Shown: one piece after another, positions 8,529 through 17,782 of the stretch
Numbering within the stretch: the stretch's first letter is position 1
Layout of the letters: each line of letters starts with the position of its first letter
Source: Sphingomonas metalli
Lineage (GTDB): Bacteria; Pseudomonadota; Alphaproteobacteria; Sphingomonadales; Sphingomonadaceae
Reading direction: 5' to 3'
Length of the DNA stretch: 64,000 nucleotides
Assembly (NCBI RefSeq): GCF_014641735.1
Contig: NZ_BMIH01000002.1
Location: 434,001-498,000, forward strand
Program-made: the position numbers and the translations under genes
Notes under the pieces: model-generated
The model's input: the letters and a program-made list of their open reading frames with translations, nothing else
The model's database searches: none
What the model was told of the DNA's origin: nothing

Positions 8529-9774
8529 TACCGCCGCCACCCCCGCCCGCCCGCTGGAGGGCCTACGCGTCATCGACCTGACGCGCGCGCTCGCCGGTCC
8601 CTATGCCACGCTGCTCCTCGCCGGGCTGGGCGCGCAGGTGATCAAGGTGGAGGATCCGCGCGGCGGCGATCTGGCGCGCGAGAACAGCCCCTATGTCGGG
8701 CGCAACGGCGTGACGGTCGAGCGCGCGTATGAGGACGATGTGTCGATCAGCCACCTGTCGCGCGCGCGCGGCAAGATGGGCGTGTCGCTGAACCTCAAGG
8801 CGCCGGGCGCGCGCGGGGTGTTCGAGGATCTGTGCCGCGGCGCCGATATCGTGGTGGAGAATTTCACCGCGGGCACCGCCGACCGGCTCGGCGTCGGCTA
8901 TGAGGTCGCGCGCGCGGTGAACCCCGGGATCATCTACTGCTCGCTTTCCGGCTTCGGCGCGGATGCGCGCGACGGCGGCAAGGCGATGGACGTCATCATC
9001 CAGGCCTTGTCGGGTGCGATGTACACCAGCGGCGACCCCGACGCGCCGCCGGTGCGGATGGGCATACCGGTGGCGGACATGCTCGCCCCCGTCTTCGCGG
9101 TGATCGGCATCCTCGCCGCGCTGGAGCAGCGGCATCGGACGGGGACAGGCCAGCATGTCGACGTCTCGATGCTGGGCGCGCTGACGTCGTTCGTGGCGAT
9201 CGAGAACTGGTCGGCGCTGGCGGCGGCGGGGATGCCGGCGCGCACCGGGCTGACCGTGCAGCGGCTGTCGCCCTTCGGCGTGTTCGAATGCGCCGACGGC
9301 TATGTCGCGGTGGTCGCGGTGCATGAGAAGCTGGCGCGCGGGCTGTTCGCGGCGATGGGCGCGCCCGAGCTGGGCGACGATCCGCGCTTCGCCAGCCGCG
9401 ATGCGCGGGTCGCCAATGCGGTGGCTCTGGAGGCGCGGATCACCCAATGGTCGCGCACCAAGCCGACCGCCGAGGTGGTGCGGATGCTGGAGGCGGAGGG
9501 CGTGCCCGCCGCCCCCGTCCGCCATCCCGAAGAGGCGCTGAGCGACCCACGGGTGATGGCGCGGGCCGAGACGATGCCGATCGCGCATCCCCGCTATCCG
9601 CACCAGTCGGAGCTGCGCACCTCCGGCATCCCGATCCGCTTTTCGGAGGCGACGACCGGCTTCGACGCGGCGCTGCCGATCGCGATCGGCGAGCATAATG
9701 GCGACGTCTATCGCGACCTGCTGGGCTATGACGCGGAGCGACTGGCGGCGCTGGCCGAGGCGGGCGTGATCTGA
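8521..9774 (+). CDS. CaiB/BaiF family (family III) CoA-transferase 1
   Basis: A 417-aa protein with the family III N-terminus (PLEGLRVIDLTRALAGPYAT), the CoA-binding region (GAQVIKVEDPRGGD), DIVVENFTAGTADRLG, and Asp157 in GGKAMDVIIQALSG as the expected catalytic aspartate that forms the acyl-aspartyl anhydride. GTGQHVDVSMLGA follows. It moves CoA from a donor thioester to a carboxylic acid. It overlaps dctP by 8 bp and the next gene by 1 bp (TGATG), so transport and CoA activation are translationally coupled. The acid is not identifiable from sequence. Confidence 0.9.
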   Translation: MTDTAATPARPLEGLRVIDLTRALAGPYATLLLAGLGAQVIKVEDPRGGDLARENSPYVGRNGVTVERAYEDDVSISHLSRARGKMGVSLNLKAPGARGVFEDLCRGADIVVENFTAGTADRLGVGYEVARAVNPGIIYCSLSGFGADARDGGKAMDVIIQALSGAMYTSGDPDAPPVRMGIPVADMLAPVFAVIGILAALEQRHRTGTGQHVDVSMLGALTSFVAIENWSALAAAGMPARTGLTVQRLSPFGVFECADGYVAVVAVHEKLARGLFAAMGAPELGDDPRFASRDARVANAVALEARITQWSRTKPTAEVVRMLEAEGVPAAPVRHPEEALSDPRVMARAETMPIAHPRYPHQSELRTSGIPIRFSEATTGFDAALPIAIGEHNGDVYRDLLGYDAERLAALAEAGVI

Positions 9775-12101
9775 TGGACGCGCTGGCCGCCATCGCCGCC
9801 GCCTATGCCGATGCCGATGCGGTCGCCGCGCGTCTCGCGGCCGGCGGCGCGACGGTGGTGCGCACGGTCGGCAGCGACGCGCCGCTGACCTGGCTGCGCG
9901 CGGCAGGCCTTGCGCCGGTACGGCTGGCGCCCGTGGCGGGACCGGAGACGCCACGCGCCGATGCGGTGATGGGGCGCGCCCCCGCCCGGCGGCGCGCGCA
10001 CCGGCTGATGGAGCGGCTGCTCGATCCGGCGCTGGCGGAGGTGCCGGTGCTGATCACCCGCGCCGATGCCGAACAGGCGCAGATCTTCGCGGCGCTGCGC
10101 GAACGGCTGCGGCTGGGCGAGGCCGCGCCGGGACGGCTGCACATGCTCGATCTCGTCCATCAGGACCGGCCGGCGGCGGCGGGCTATAATGCGGTGCGGC
10201 TGCGCCAGCTCGACGACTGGCTGGCAGCGCAGGGCGGCCGGGCAGTGACCGATGCCGCGCTGGCCGAGGCGGCGGCCACGGAGGCGGCGGTGATCGAAGC
10301 CATCCGCGCGCTGCTGCCGCGGCTTTCGGGGAGCGACCGGCTGCGGCTGATCGGCTGCACCGCGATCCTGCCGCCCGACGAACTTGCCGAGCTGGTCAGC
10401 GCGATCGCGCCACCGCCGGTCACGGGGCGACCGGTGTTCGTCACCGGCACCGCGCTGGAGGATGACGCCGTCTACGTGGCACTGGAGGCGGAGGGCCTGC
10501 GGATCGTCGGCGACGATCAGGACTGGGGCGAGCGGCGGCTGGTTGCACCGCCGGCGACGCGCGATGCCGCCGCGCTGCCGGCGTATTTCGCGCCGCTGTC
10601 CGCCCGCTGCCCGAGCGCCGATGCCGCTGCGGTCGCGCGCGCGGCGGTTGCAAGCGGCGCGGAGCAGGTGCTGCACCTCGCGGTCGATCATGACGAAGCC
10701 GCGCCCTGGGCGGCTGCGGCGCTGGAACGAGCGCTGGCGGATCGCCTGCCCTTCGAACAGCGCCGGGTCGGCTGGCACGCGCCGCCCGCCCCGCCCTCCA
10801 CGAACCGCACCGCCCCGCCGCCGCCGCCGCGCAGCCGCAAGTCGCTCGAGTCGCTGGCCAGCTTCGGCAGCTATCAGCGGACCTGGTTCCAGGGGCTGCA
10901 CGCAGAGGTGGCGGGCGGCGCGCCCTTCGCCATGGTCAACGCCAATGCCCCGCAGGAAATCCTGCGTGCGCTCGATATCCCCTTCGTCGTCAACCAATGG
11001 TGGGCGTCGATCGTCGCGGCCAAGCAGCAGACGCGGCGCTATCGCGACCTGCTGGCGGCGCACGGCCACCCGACCGATGTCGAAGCCTACAGCGCGCAAG
11101 GGCTGGCCGCCGCCTATGACGAGGATGAGGAGGCCGCGCCCTGGGGCGGGGTGCCGCGGCCGGACTTCGTCCATGCGGTGACGTCGAGCGACGCGACGCC
11201 GGGGATCTTCGATGCCTGGGCGACGGCGAGCGGGGCCAGCCCCTATCTCTATGCCCGCACCGTCGATCCGCGGCTGTCGATCCCGACCCGCTGGTGGGAC
11301 GACCTGCCCGACGACTGGGATACGAAGCTGGAGCCGGAGCGGATCGACCTGCTCGTCGCCGAGCTGAAAGAGGTGATCGGCCGGCTGGAGGCGGCGACCG
11401 GGCGCACCTTCTCGCAGGAGCGGTTCGAGGCGGTGATGCACCGCGTCAACGAGCAGGAGGATTATTACCGGCGCACGCGCGACCTCATCGCGCGCACCGT
11501 GCCCGCGCCGATCAGCATCGTCGATTCGATGCCCGCGACGATGGTGCCGCAATGGCATCGCGGCACCGAATGGGCGCGCGACGCCGCTAAAGCTTTTTAC
11601 GAGGAGGTCGCCGCGCGCGTCGCGGCCGGCGCGGGCGTGGTGGCGGAGGAGAAGGTGCGGCTGATGTGGGTCGGCCGCGGCCTGTGGAGCGAGACCGCCT
11701 TCTACCAGCGCTGGGAAGAGAGCCACGGCGCGGTGTTCGTCTGGTCGATGTATCTCGCGCTGGCGGCGGACGGCTATATCCGCCACTTCGACCGCGGGCG
11801 CGATCCGTTGCGGGCGCTGGCGGCGCGCTTCCTGACGATGGGCGACGAGCTGCGGATGCCGAGCTGGGCGGGTCCGTGGCATGTCCATGAAGCGCAGACG
11901 CACGCAATCGACGGCGCGGTGGCATTGTCCGACGCCGACCCCTTCGTCATCCGCGCGCTCACCGCGGCGGGCATCCCGGTGCTGGAGCTGGGCGTCGACA
12001 ATTTCGCGATGGATGCCGACACGGCGGCGGCGCTGGAGCGGCGGATCACCGCCTTCATCGAGGGGCCGGCCGGCGCGCGGGCGGCGGAGCGGCGGGCATG
12101 A
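9774..12101 (+). CDS. Fused 2-hydroxyacyl-CoA dehydratase-like protein lacking the cluster cysteines
   Basis: A 775-aa protein that reads as two HgdB/BcrB-type units joined. Residues about 1-335 have the GSDAPLTWLRAAGLAPVRL start and VGDDQDWGERR; a Pro-rich linker lies at about 337-356. Residues about 360-775 have MVNANAPQEILRALDIPFVV, a PDFVHAVTSSDA segment and a LELGVDNFAM end. These match the domain that in 2-hydroxyglutaryl-CoA dehydratase and benzoyl-CoA reductase forms the two cluster-bearing subunits. Those subunits need about three Cys each for a [4Fe-4S] cluster. Here only Cys195 and Cys279 exist, and the C-terminal half has none. No HgdC-type activator ATPase is in the window. So the fold is likely, but radical dehydration is not. 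A cofactor-free CoA lyase, isomerase or carrier role is possible. Confidence 0.7.
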   Translation: MDALAAIAAAYADADAVAARLAAGGATVVRTVGSDAPLTWLRAAGLAPVRLAPVAGPETPRADAVMGRAPARRRAHRLMERLLDPALAEVPVLITRADAEQAQIFAALRERLRLGEAAPGRLHMLDLVHQDRPAAAGYNAVRLRQLDDWLAAQGGRAVTDAALAEAAATEAAVIEAIRALLPRLSGSDRLRLIGCTAILPPDELAELVSAIAPPPVTGRPVFVTGTALEDDAVYVALEAEGLRIVGDDQDWGERRLVAPPATRDAAALPAYFAPLSARCPSADAAAVARAAVASGAEQVLHLAVDHDEAAPWAAAALERALADRLPFEQRRVGWHAPPAPPSTNRTAPPPPPRSRKSLESLASFGSYQRTWFQGLHAEVAGGAPFAMVNANAPQEILRALDIPFVVNQWWASIVAAKQQTRRYRDLLAAHGHPTDVEAYSAQGLAAAYDEDEEAAPWGGVPRPDFVHAVTSSDATPGIFDAWATASGASPYLYARTVDPRLSIPTRWWDDLPDDWDTKLEPERIDLLVAELKEVIGRLEAATGRTFSQERFEAVMHRVNEQEDYYRRTRDLIARTVPAPISIVDSMPATMVPQWHRGTEWARDAAKAFYEEVAARVAAGAGVVAEEKVRLMWVGRGLWSETAFYQRWEESHGAVFVWSMYLALAADGYIRHFDRGRDPLRALAARFLTMGDELRMPSWAGPWHVHEAQTHAIDGAVALSDADPFVIRALTAAGIPVLELGVDNFAMDADTAAALERRITAFIEGPAGARAAERRA

Positions 12102-13294
12102 CCGGGCCGCTTTCCGGGCTGCGCGTGCTCGATTTCACGCGCTTCCTGCCGGGCGCCTATACGGGCTGGATCGCGGGCGACATGGGCGCGGACGTGATCC
12201 GGGTGGAGAATCCGCGCGAGTTGGCCAAGCACGCGCGCATGTTCGGGCACGATCCGGACGATGCCGGCGACGCAGCGCGGCTGCGGCGCGCGCGGCCCTC
12301 CTATTGGCGCAACCGCCGCTCGATCGTGCTCGATCCCGGCCATCCCGCGGCGCGGCCGTTGCTGGAGACGCTGGTCGCCTCTGCCGACATCCTGGTCGAG
12401 GATTACCGGCCCGGCGTGATGGCGGCGATGGGGCTGGGCCAGCCCGCGCTCGCCGCGATCAACCCGAGGCTGATCTATGCCTCGGTCTCGTTCGCCGGGC
12501 AGGACGGGCCGCTCGCGGGGCGCGCCGGCCACGACCCGGCGGCGCTGGCGCTGGCGGGCGCGCTGTCGCGGCTGAACGGGCTGCCGCAGCCGAGCCTGCC
12601 GGGCGTGCAGGTCGCCGATGTGCTGGCCGGGGCGCACGCCGCGATCGCGGTGCTGGTCGCGCTGCAGGAGCGGGAGCGGACGGGATTTGGCCGCCATGTC
12701 GATGTGGCGATGACCGACGCGGCCATGCCCTTGATCGCGGTCGCGCTGGGCCGCGCCGCGCCCGACGACATTCCGCCGCCCGACGGGGGCTGGCATCCCA
12801 AGGGCGGGGTGTGGGAATGCGGCGACGGGCTGTGGCTCTGCACCACCGATATGGAGCCGCGCTACTGGCAGCGTTTCTGCGCGGCGGTCGACCGGCCCGA
12901 CTATGCCGCGCGCCAGTTCGACACCGAGGCGCATCCCGCGATCGAGGCCGATCTGCGCGCGCTGTTCCGCACACGCCCGCGCGCCGCATGGCTCGCGCTG
13001 CTGGAAGCGGCGGACACGCAGGCGATGCCGGTGCTGACCCCGGCCGAGGCGCTGCGCCATCCCCATGCCGAGGCAAGGGGCATGCATGTGACGCTGCCGG
13101 TCGGCACCGGCACGGTCGAGCAGATCGGCACCCCCTTCCGCCTGTCCGGCGCGGCCCCGCCCGAGCATCGCCCGGCGGGACTGCCGGGGGCGGAGCGCGA
13201 CGCGATCCTGGGCGAACTCGGCTTCGATGCGGAAGCGATCGCGGCGCTGGCCGCGGCGGGCGCGTTCAGCGGCGTGCGGGAGGCGTCGGCATGA
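12098..13294 (+). CDS. CaiB/BaiF family CoA-transferase 2
   Basis: A 398-aa family III CoA-transferase: LSGLRVLDFTRFLPGAYTGW at the N-terminus, ADVIRVENP, DILVEDYRPGVMAAMGLG, and Asp146 in AGHDPAALALAGALSRL at the catalytic position. GFGRHVDVAMTDAAM follows. It has its own short insert (ARMFGHDPDDAGDAARLRRARP) after the CoA-binding loop, and the C-terminal third is typical. It overlaps the dehydratase-like gene by ATGA and the next CoA-transferase by 4 bp. Adjacent CaiB genes sometimes encode heteromeric enzymes (as BbsE-BbsF), so genes 2 and 3 may be two subunits. Confidence 0.88.
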   Translation: MTGPLSGLRVLDFTRFLPGAYTGWIAGDMGADVIRVENPRELAKHARMFGHDPDDAGDAARLRRARPSYWRNRRSIVLDPGHPAARPLLETLVASADILVEDYRPGVMAAMGLGQPALAAINPRLIYASVSFAGQDGPLAGRAGHDPAALALAGALSRLNGLPQPSLPGVQVADVLAGAHAAIAVLVALQERERTGFGRHVDVAMTDAAMPLIAVALGRAAPDDIPPPDGGWHPKGGVWECGDGLWLCTTDMEPRYWQRFCAAVDRPDYAARQFDTEAHPAIEADLRALFRTRPRAAWLALLEAADTQAMPVLTPAEALRHPHAEARGMHVTLPVGTGTVEQIGTPFRLSGAAPPEHRPAGLPGAERDAILGELGFDAEAIAALAAAGAFSGVREASA

Positions 13295-14475
13295 ACGCGC
13301 TCGACGGGCTCTATGTCGTCGATCTCAGCCATGCGATCGCCGGGCCGACCTGCACCAACATGCTGGTCGAACTGGGCGCGACGGTGGTCAAGGTCGAGCC
13401 GCCACGGGTCGGCGACGGGTTTCGCCACTATACCGAACATGGCGGCGAGCCGTTGCTCAGCATCCCCTTCGCCTCGATCAACGCGGGCAAGCGGTCGGTC
13501 GCGATCGATCTGAAGACGCCGGCAGGAGTCGCGATCCTGTGGCAGCTGATCGAGCGGGCCGACGTGCTGGTCGAGAATTTCCGGCCGGGCGTGCTCGACC
13601 GGCTCGGCCTGTCCTATGCCGCCATTCAGGCGCGCAACCCGCGGCTGGTGATGGTGTCGATCACCGGCTTCGGCCAGGCGGGGCCGCTCGCCGATCGCGG
13701 CGCGTACGACCATATCGCCCAGGCCATGTCGGGCATCGCGCTGCTCAATGCCGGGCCGGATGGGCCGCAGAAGATCGGGATGCCGATCATCGACAGCTTC
13801 ACCGGCTATCTGGCGACGATCGGGCTGCTCGCGGCGCTGCGCCGGCGCGATGCGACCGGCGTGGGCGAGCATGTCGACGTGGCGATGCTCGATGCCGCGC
13901 TGAAGCTGGTCAACACCACCGTCTCGGTCCATTCCTATACCGGCAGGACGCCGGGGGGCACGGGCAACAAGGGTTTCCGGCTGGTCGCCACCTCCGAATT
14001 CTATCCCACGGGTGAAGGCTGGATCGCGCTGGGCGCGAACAACCAGCCACAGGTCGAGACGCTGCTGCGGGTGCTGGGGCATCCCGAGCTGATCACCGAT
14101 CCCCGCTTCGCCAGCCATCAGGCGCGGGTCGATCATTATGCCGAGGTGCGCGCCTGGCTGACCGAAGCGCTGTCGCACTGGCGCGCGGCCGATCTGGAAG
14201 CGGCGCTGGCCGCGGCGCGGGTGCCGGTGGCGATGCTGCGCGAGGTGGGCGAGATCGCACAGCATCCGCATATCGCCGAACGCGGCACGCTCCATTCGGT
14301 CGAGCTGCCCGGCTGGGACCGGGAGCTGGCGGTGGTCGGCGCGGGCTTCGCGACCGAGCCTCAGCCGATGGCGGCGGTTCCGGTGCTGGGGGCGGACACC
14401 GATGCGGTGCTGGCGACGCTGGGGATCGATGCGGAGGCGCGGGCGCAGCTACGCGCGGAAGGCGCGATCGGGTGA
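13291..14475 (+). CDS. CaiB/BaiF family CoA-transferase 3
   Basis: A 394-aa family III CoA-transferase: LDGLYVVDLSHAIAGPTCTN, GATVVKVEPPRVGDGFR, INAGKRSVAIDLKTPAG, DVLVENFRPGVLDRLG, Asp140 in GAYDHIAQAMSG, and GVGEHVDVAMLDAALK. It is closer to the canonical formyl-CoA-transferase-like pattern than gene 2. It overlaps the gene before it (ATGA) and the CapA-like gene after it (GTGA). Three CoA-transferases in one operon suggest either separate substrates, or one activating the imported acid and two recycling CoA from pathway intermediates. Confidence 0.9.
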   Translation: MNALDGLYVVDLSHAIAGPTCTNMLVELGATVVKVEPPRVGDGFRHYTEHGGEPLLSIPFASINAGKRSVAIDLKTPAGVAILWQLIERADVLVENFRPGVLDRLGLSYAAIQARNPRLVMVSITGFGQAGPLADRGAYDHIAQAMSGIALLNAGPDGPQKIGMPIIDSFTGYLATIGLLAALRRRDATGVGEHVDVAMLDAALKLVNTTVSVHSYTGRTPGGTGNKGFRLVATSEFYPTGEGWIALGANNQPQVETLLRVLGHPELITDPRFASHQARVDHYAEVRAWLTEALSHWRAADLEAALAAARVPVAMLREVGEIAQHPHIAERGTLHSVELPGWDRELAVVGAGFATEPQPMAAVPVLGADTDAVLATLGIDAEARAQLRAEGAIG

Positions 14476-15578
14476 GCGCGCTCGACATATTGCTGCTCGG
14501 CGACATCATCCTCGACGTGCCGGAGCCCGATCACTGGCTGGGCGGGATCGCACCGGTCACGCAGCGCGCGGATCTGGCGATAGGGCATCTGGAGGTGCCG
14601 CACACGCGCGGCGGGCAGGAAATGGAGGGCGACGTGCCCGCACCGGGCGCCGATCCGGATCATCTCGCCGCACTGGCAAGGGCGAACATCACCCTTCTGT
14701 CCATGGCGGGCAACCATATCGCCGATCGCGGGGCGGAGGGGATCGCCGACACGGTCGCCGAGCTCGACCGGCTGGGCATCGCCCATGCCGGTGCGGGCGC
14801 GACGCTGGCGGCGGCGCTGCAACCGGCGATCGTGACGCGAGGCGGACGGCGGGTGGCGCTGCTGAGCTTCAACTGCGTGGGACCGGAGCTCGCCTGGGCG
14901 ACCGGAACCCTAGCGGGCTGCGCCTATGTCCGCACGCTCGCCGCCGATGGCGGGCCGGCGCGTCCTCAGGCCGACCTCATTGCGGCCGACCCCGTTTCGG
15001 TCGCGACGATGCAGGACGCGATCCGGGCGGTGCGCGACGCGGCGGATGTGGTGCTGGTGGCGCTACACAAGGGAATTACCCATCGCCCGGCGACGCTCGC
15101 GCCCTATGAGCGGCCGGTCGCGCAGGCCGCGATCGAGGCGGGCGCGGACGCGGTGCTGGGGCATCATGCGCATATCGTGCAGGGGATCGAGCTGTATCGT
15201 GGGCGACCGATCTTCCACGGCCTGGGCAATGGCTGCGTCGTCACCAACGCGCTCAGCCCCGGTCAGGACCACGCCGCGCGCGCAGAATGGGTCGAGCGCC
15301 GCAAGAGGATGTTCGGGTTTGAGCCCGACCCCGCCTATACGCTCGCGCCCTTCCACCCCGAGGCGGTGAACGGCATGATCGGGCGGCTGCGCATCGGCGC
15401 GGAGGGCCGCGTCGAGGCCGGCTTCCTGCCGATGTGGAGCGCCCCGCCCGGGCGGCCGGAACCCGCAGGGCCCGAGCGGTTCGCGGCGACCGCGGACTAT
15501 ATCGACAGGGCGGGCGTGAAAGCGGGGTTGCCACCGCTGGCGATGGACGTGCGCGAGGGTTGGGTGTGGCTGACGTGA
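14472..15578 (+). CDS. CapA family (PgsA-type) metallophosphoesterase-like protein
   Basis: A 368-aa protein with the calcineurin-like fold signatures of the CapA / poly-gamma-glutamate synthesis family: GDIILD at the N-terminus, GHLEVP, AGNHIAD (Asn81, His82), and GHHAHIVQG (His231, His232, His234), followed by FHGLGNG. The usual HWG is ALHKG here. The start is GTG, overlapping the preceding stop. No signal peptide or membrane anchor is seen, unlike capsule-associated CapA, so it is probably cytoplasmic. Relatives of this type sit in catabolic operons with unknown roles, perhaps hydrolysis of a phosphate or amide product. It closes the operon. Confidence 0.75.
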   Translation: MSALDILLLGDIILDVPEPDHWLGGIAPVTQRADLAIGHLEVPHTRGGQEMEGDVPAPGADPDHLAALARANITLLSMAGNHIADRGAEGIADTVAELDRLGIAHAGAGATLAAALQPAIVTRGGRRVALLSFNCVGPELAWATGTLAGCAYVRTLAADGGPARPQADLIAADPVSVATMQDAIRAVRDAADVVLVALHKGITHRPATLAPYERPVAQAAIEAGADAVLGHHAHIVQGIELYRGRPIFHGLGNGCVVTNALSPGQDHAARAEWVERRKRMFGFEPDPAYTLAPFHPEAVNGMIGRLRIGAEGRVEAGFLPMWSAPPGRPEPAGPERFAATADYIDRAGVKAGLPPLAMDVREGWVWLT

Positions 15579-15659
15579 GACGGTCGCGCCGAGCGTGTCG
15601 AAGCACCGCGCCGTGCCTCGCCCGGACGTAATGAAAGCCTGACGGCTTGAACTTCAGCC

Positions 15660-15740
15660 GTCGCCCCAGCGCAGGCTGGGGCCTCCTGCGGCTCTTGCCA
15701 CGCGCCATAATCCGAAGATCCCAGCTTTCGCTGGAATGAC
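15660..15740. repeat. Palindromic intergenic repeat, family F
   Basis: It starts GTCGCCCCAGCGCAGGCTGG and ends GATCCCAGCTTTCGCTGGAA-TGAC; both ends are self-complementary hairpins and the whole is mirror-like. Other copies are at 21896-21974 and 25557-25634. The remainder of the 15579-15844 gap holds no gene that I can see. Confidence 0.75.
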
Positions 15741-15844
15741 GTTGATGATGCCCGGTTTGCAGAGAGCCTGAACCCGACCCGCAGCAAGGAGGTCGCTCGA
15801 AGCGCTTCGGGAGCGCCGCGCCCTTTGCGGGACGATCAGGATAA

Positions 15845-15920
15845 TGGTGGAGCCGAGGGGGATCGAACCCCTGACCTTCGCAATGCCATTGCGACGCTCT
15901 CCCAGCTGAGCTACGGCCCC
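15845..15920 (-). tRNA. tRNA-Ala (anticodon GGC)
   Basis: Read on the minus strand it begins GGGGCCGTAGCTCAGCTGGG and ends GGCTCCACCA. The acceptor stem pairs with one G-U. The anticodon stem-loop is CGCAA-TGGCATT-GCG.. with GGC as anticodon, and the T-arm has GGTTCGATCC. The encoded CCA is included. Confidence 0.97.
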
Positions 15921-16006
15921 ATTCCCTGCGGGAGGCGGCCTCCTAGCGGGCCGCTTCGGGCTTGGCAAGCGGCGTTTTCATGCCGCCTGCCGAGCCCTTC
16001 GCGAAA

Positions 16007-16330
16007 TCAATGTTCGTCGTCTTCGTTGGGCGCTTCCACGCCCAGATCGTCGTCGCCGCCCAGATCGACCTCGTCGTCCGCCGAGGGCTCCTCGTCGTCG
16101 CCGGCGATCGCCTCCAGATCCTCGTCGTCACCCTCCAGATCCTGGTCGGGCTTCTGCTGGTCGGGCTTGGCCACCTCGAAGGGCAGCGGCTGCTTCGACT
16201 TCAGGATCGGTTCCGGCTCCCAGGCATAGCCGCAGGCGATGCAGGTGACCGGCTCGTCCTTGGTCAGGTCGTAGAAGCGCGTCGCGCATTTCGGGCACGT
16301 GCGCTTCGTGCCCCATTCCGGCTTGATCAT
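16007..16330 (-). CDS. TIGR02300 / FYDLN acid domain protein
   Basis: A 107-aa protein. The N-terminus ([22 protein letters not shown]) carries two CxxC pairs (TCPKC and TCIAC, about residues 11-15 and 29-33), expected to bind zinc like a rubredoxin knuckle. The second half is very acidic ([20 protein letters not shown]). This small family is common in alphaproteobacteria and has no firmly known function. The ATG begins the family N-terminus exactly; the reading frame stays open far upstream, but that part is antisense to aroA. The gene is divergent from aroA. Confidence 0.9.
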   Translation of the reverse strand: MIKPEWGTKRTCPKCATRFYDLTKDEPVTCIACGYAWEPEPILKSKQPLPFEVAKPDQQKPDQDLEGDDEDLEAIAGDDEEPSADDEVDLGGDDDLGVEAPNEDDEH

Positions 16331-16441
16331 GCCGTGTCGTGCCTTTCGGAATTGGGATTCGCGCGGCAAAGCCATGCCTCGCCCCGTGAAAGTGGGGCGC
16401 GCCTTGCCATACGACAACCCGGCTGTCAAAGCGCAGCGCCG

Positions 16442-17782
16442 ATGAGCCATCACGCCCCCGCCCAGCCCCTGACCGTCTCCGCCCGCGGCGCGCTGCGCGG
16501 CCGCATCACCGTGCCCGGCGACAAGTCGATCAGCCACCGTTCGCTGATGCTCTCCGCGCTGGCCGTGGGCGAGAGCCGGATCGAGGGGCTGCTGGAGGGC
16601 GAGGACGTGCTCGCCACCGCCGCCGCGATGCGCGCGATGGGCGCGACGATCGAGCGGGATGCGGACGGGGTGTGGCGGGTCCATGGCGTCGGCGTGGGCG
16701 GGCTGCTCCAGCCGGCCCAGGCGCTCGATATGGGCAATTCGGGCACCTCCACCCGCCTCCTGATGGGGCTGGTGGCGAGCCATCCGATCACCGCGACGTT
16801 CGTGGGCGACGCATCGCTGTCGGGACGGCCGATGGGGCGGGTGATCGAGCCGCTGGCGCGGATGGGTGCGGACGTCACCGCCTCGCCCGGCGGCAAGCTG
16901 CCGCTGATGCTGCGCGGGATCAGCCCGGCGGTGCCGATCACCTATACGCTGCCGGTCGCCTCCGCCCAGGTGAAGTCGGCGATCCTGCTGGCGGGGCTCA
17001 ACACGCCGGGCATCACCCGCGTGATCGAGCCGGTGCCGACCCGCGACCATTCGGAGCGGATGCTGGCGGGCTTCGGCGCGGCGCTGTCGGTCGAGGACAC
17101 GGCCGAGGGCAAGGTGATTGCGATCCGCGGCGAGGCGGAGCTGCGCCCACAGGCGATCGTGGTGCCCGGCGATCCCTCGTCGGCCGCTTTCTGGCTGGTC
17201 GCCGCCTCGGTGGTGCCGGGATCGGACATCGTCGTCGGCAATGTCGGGCTGAATCCGACTCGCACCGGGCTGATCACCGCGCTCAGGATGATGGGGGCGG
17301 ACATCACGGAGGAGGATGCGCGGATCGTGGGCGGCGAGCCGGTCGCGGACCTGCGCGTCCGCCACGCGCCGCTCCGCGCGATCGAGGTGCCGGCGGACCT
17401 CGCCCCGAGCATGATCGACGAATATCCGGTGCTGTTCGTCGCCGCCGCCTTTGCCGAGGGGCGGACGGTCGCGCGCGGCGCGCATGAGCTGCGGGTGAAG
17501 GAGTCGGACCGGATCGCGACCATGGCCGCGGCGCTCGGCGCGTGCGGCGTGGCGGTGGAGGAGCATGAGGACGGGATGACCGTGACCGGCTCCGGCGGCG
17601 AGGCGATCCCGGGCGGGGCGACGATCGCCTCGAAGCTCGACCACCGGATCGCGATGAGCATGACCGTGGCGGCCCTCCACGCACGCCGGCCGGTGACGAT
17701 CGACGATGCCGCACCGGTCGCGACGAGCTATCCGACCTTCTTCGCCTCGCTCGACGCGCTGACCGGCGGGGCGCCGGCGTGA
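16442..17782 (+). CDS. aroA: 3-phosphoshikimate 1-carboxyvinyltransferase (EPSP synthase)
   Basis: A 446-aa cytoplasmic enzyme that joins shikimate 3-phosphate and phosphoenolpyruvate to form EPSP, the sixth step of the shikimate pathway. Motifs seen: [20 protein letters not shown] near the N-terminus, [56 protein letters not shown], and [16 protein letters not shown] near the C-terminus. The ATG starts [20 protein letters not shown]; longer in-frame versions would run into the FYDLN gene region. It overlaps cmk by 4 bp. Confidence 0.97.
   Translation: MSHHAPAQPLTVSARGALRGRITVPGDKSISHRSLMLSALAVGESRIEGLLEGEDVLATAAAMRAMGATIERDADGVWRVHGVGVGGLLQPAQALDMGNSGTSTRLLMGLVASHPITATFVGDASLSGRPMGRVIEPLARMGADVTASPGGKLPLMLRGISPAVPITYTLPVASAQVKSAILLAGLNTPGITRVIEPVPTRDHSERMLAGFGAALSVEDTAEGKVIAIRGEAELRPQAIVVPGDPSSAAFWLVAASVVPGSDIVVGNVGLNPTRTGLITALRMMGADITEEDARIVGGEPVADLRVRHAPLRAIEVPADLAPSMIDEYPVLFVAAAFAEGRTVARGAHELRVKESDRIATMAAALGACGVAVEEHEDGMTVTGSGGEAIPGGATIASKLDHRIAMSMTVAALHARRPVTIDDAAPVATSYPTFFASLDALTGGAPA

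Noticed and set aside
9774..12101. Calling this a working [4Fe-4S] 2-hydroxyacyl-CoA dehydratase or benzoyl-CoA reductase
   Set aside because: The cysteines needed for the clusters are missing and no activator ATPase is seen, so only the fold assignment is kept.
16331..17680. N-terminal extension of the FYDLN protein by about 450 residues
   Set aside because: The extension is antisense to aroA. The family N-terminus begins exactly at the ATG at 16330.
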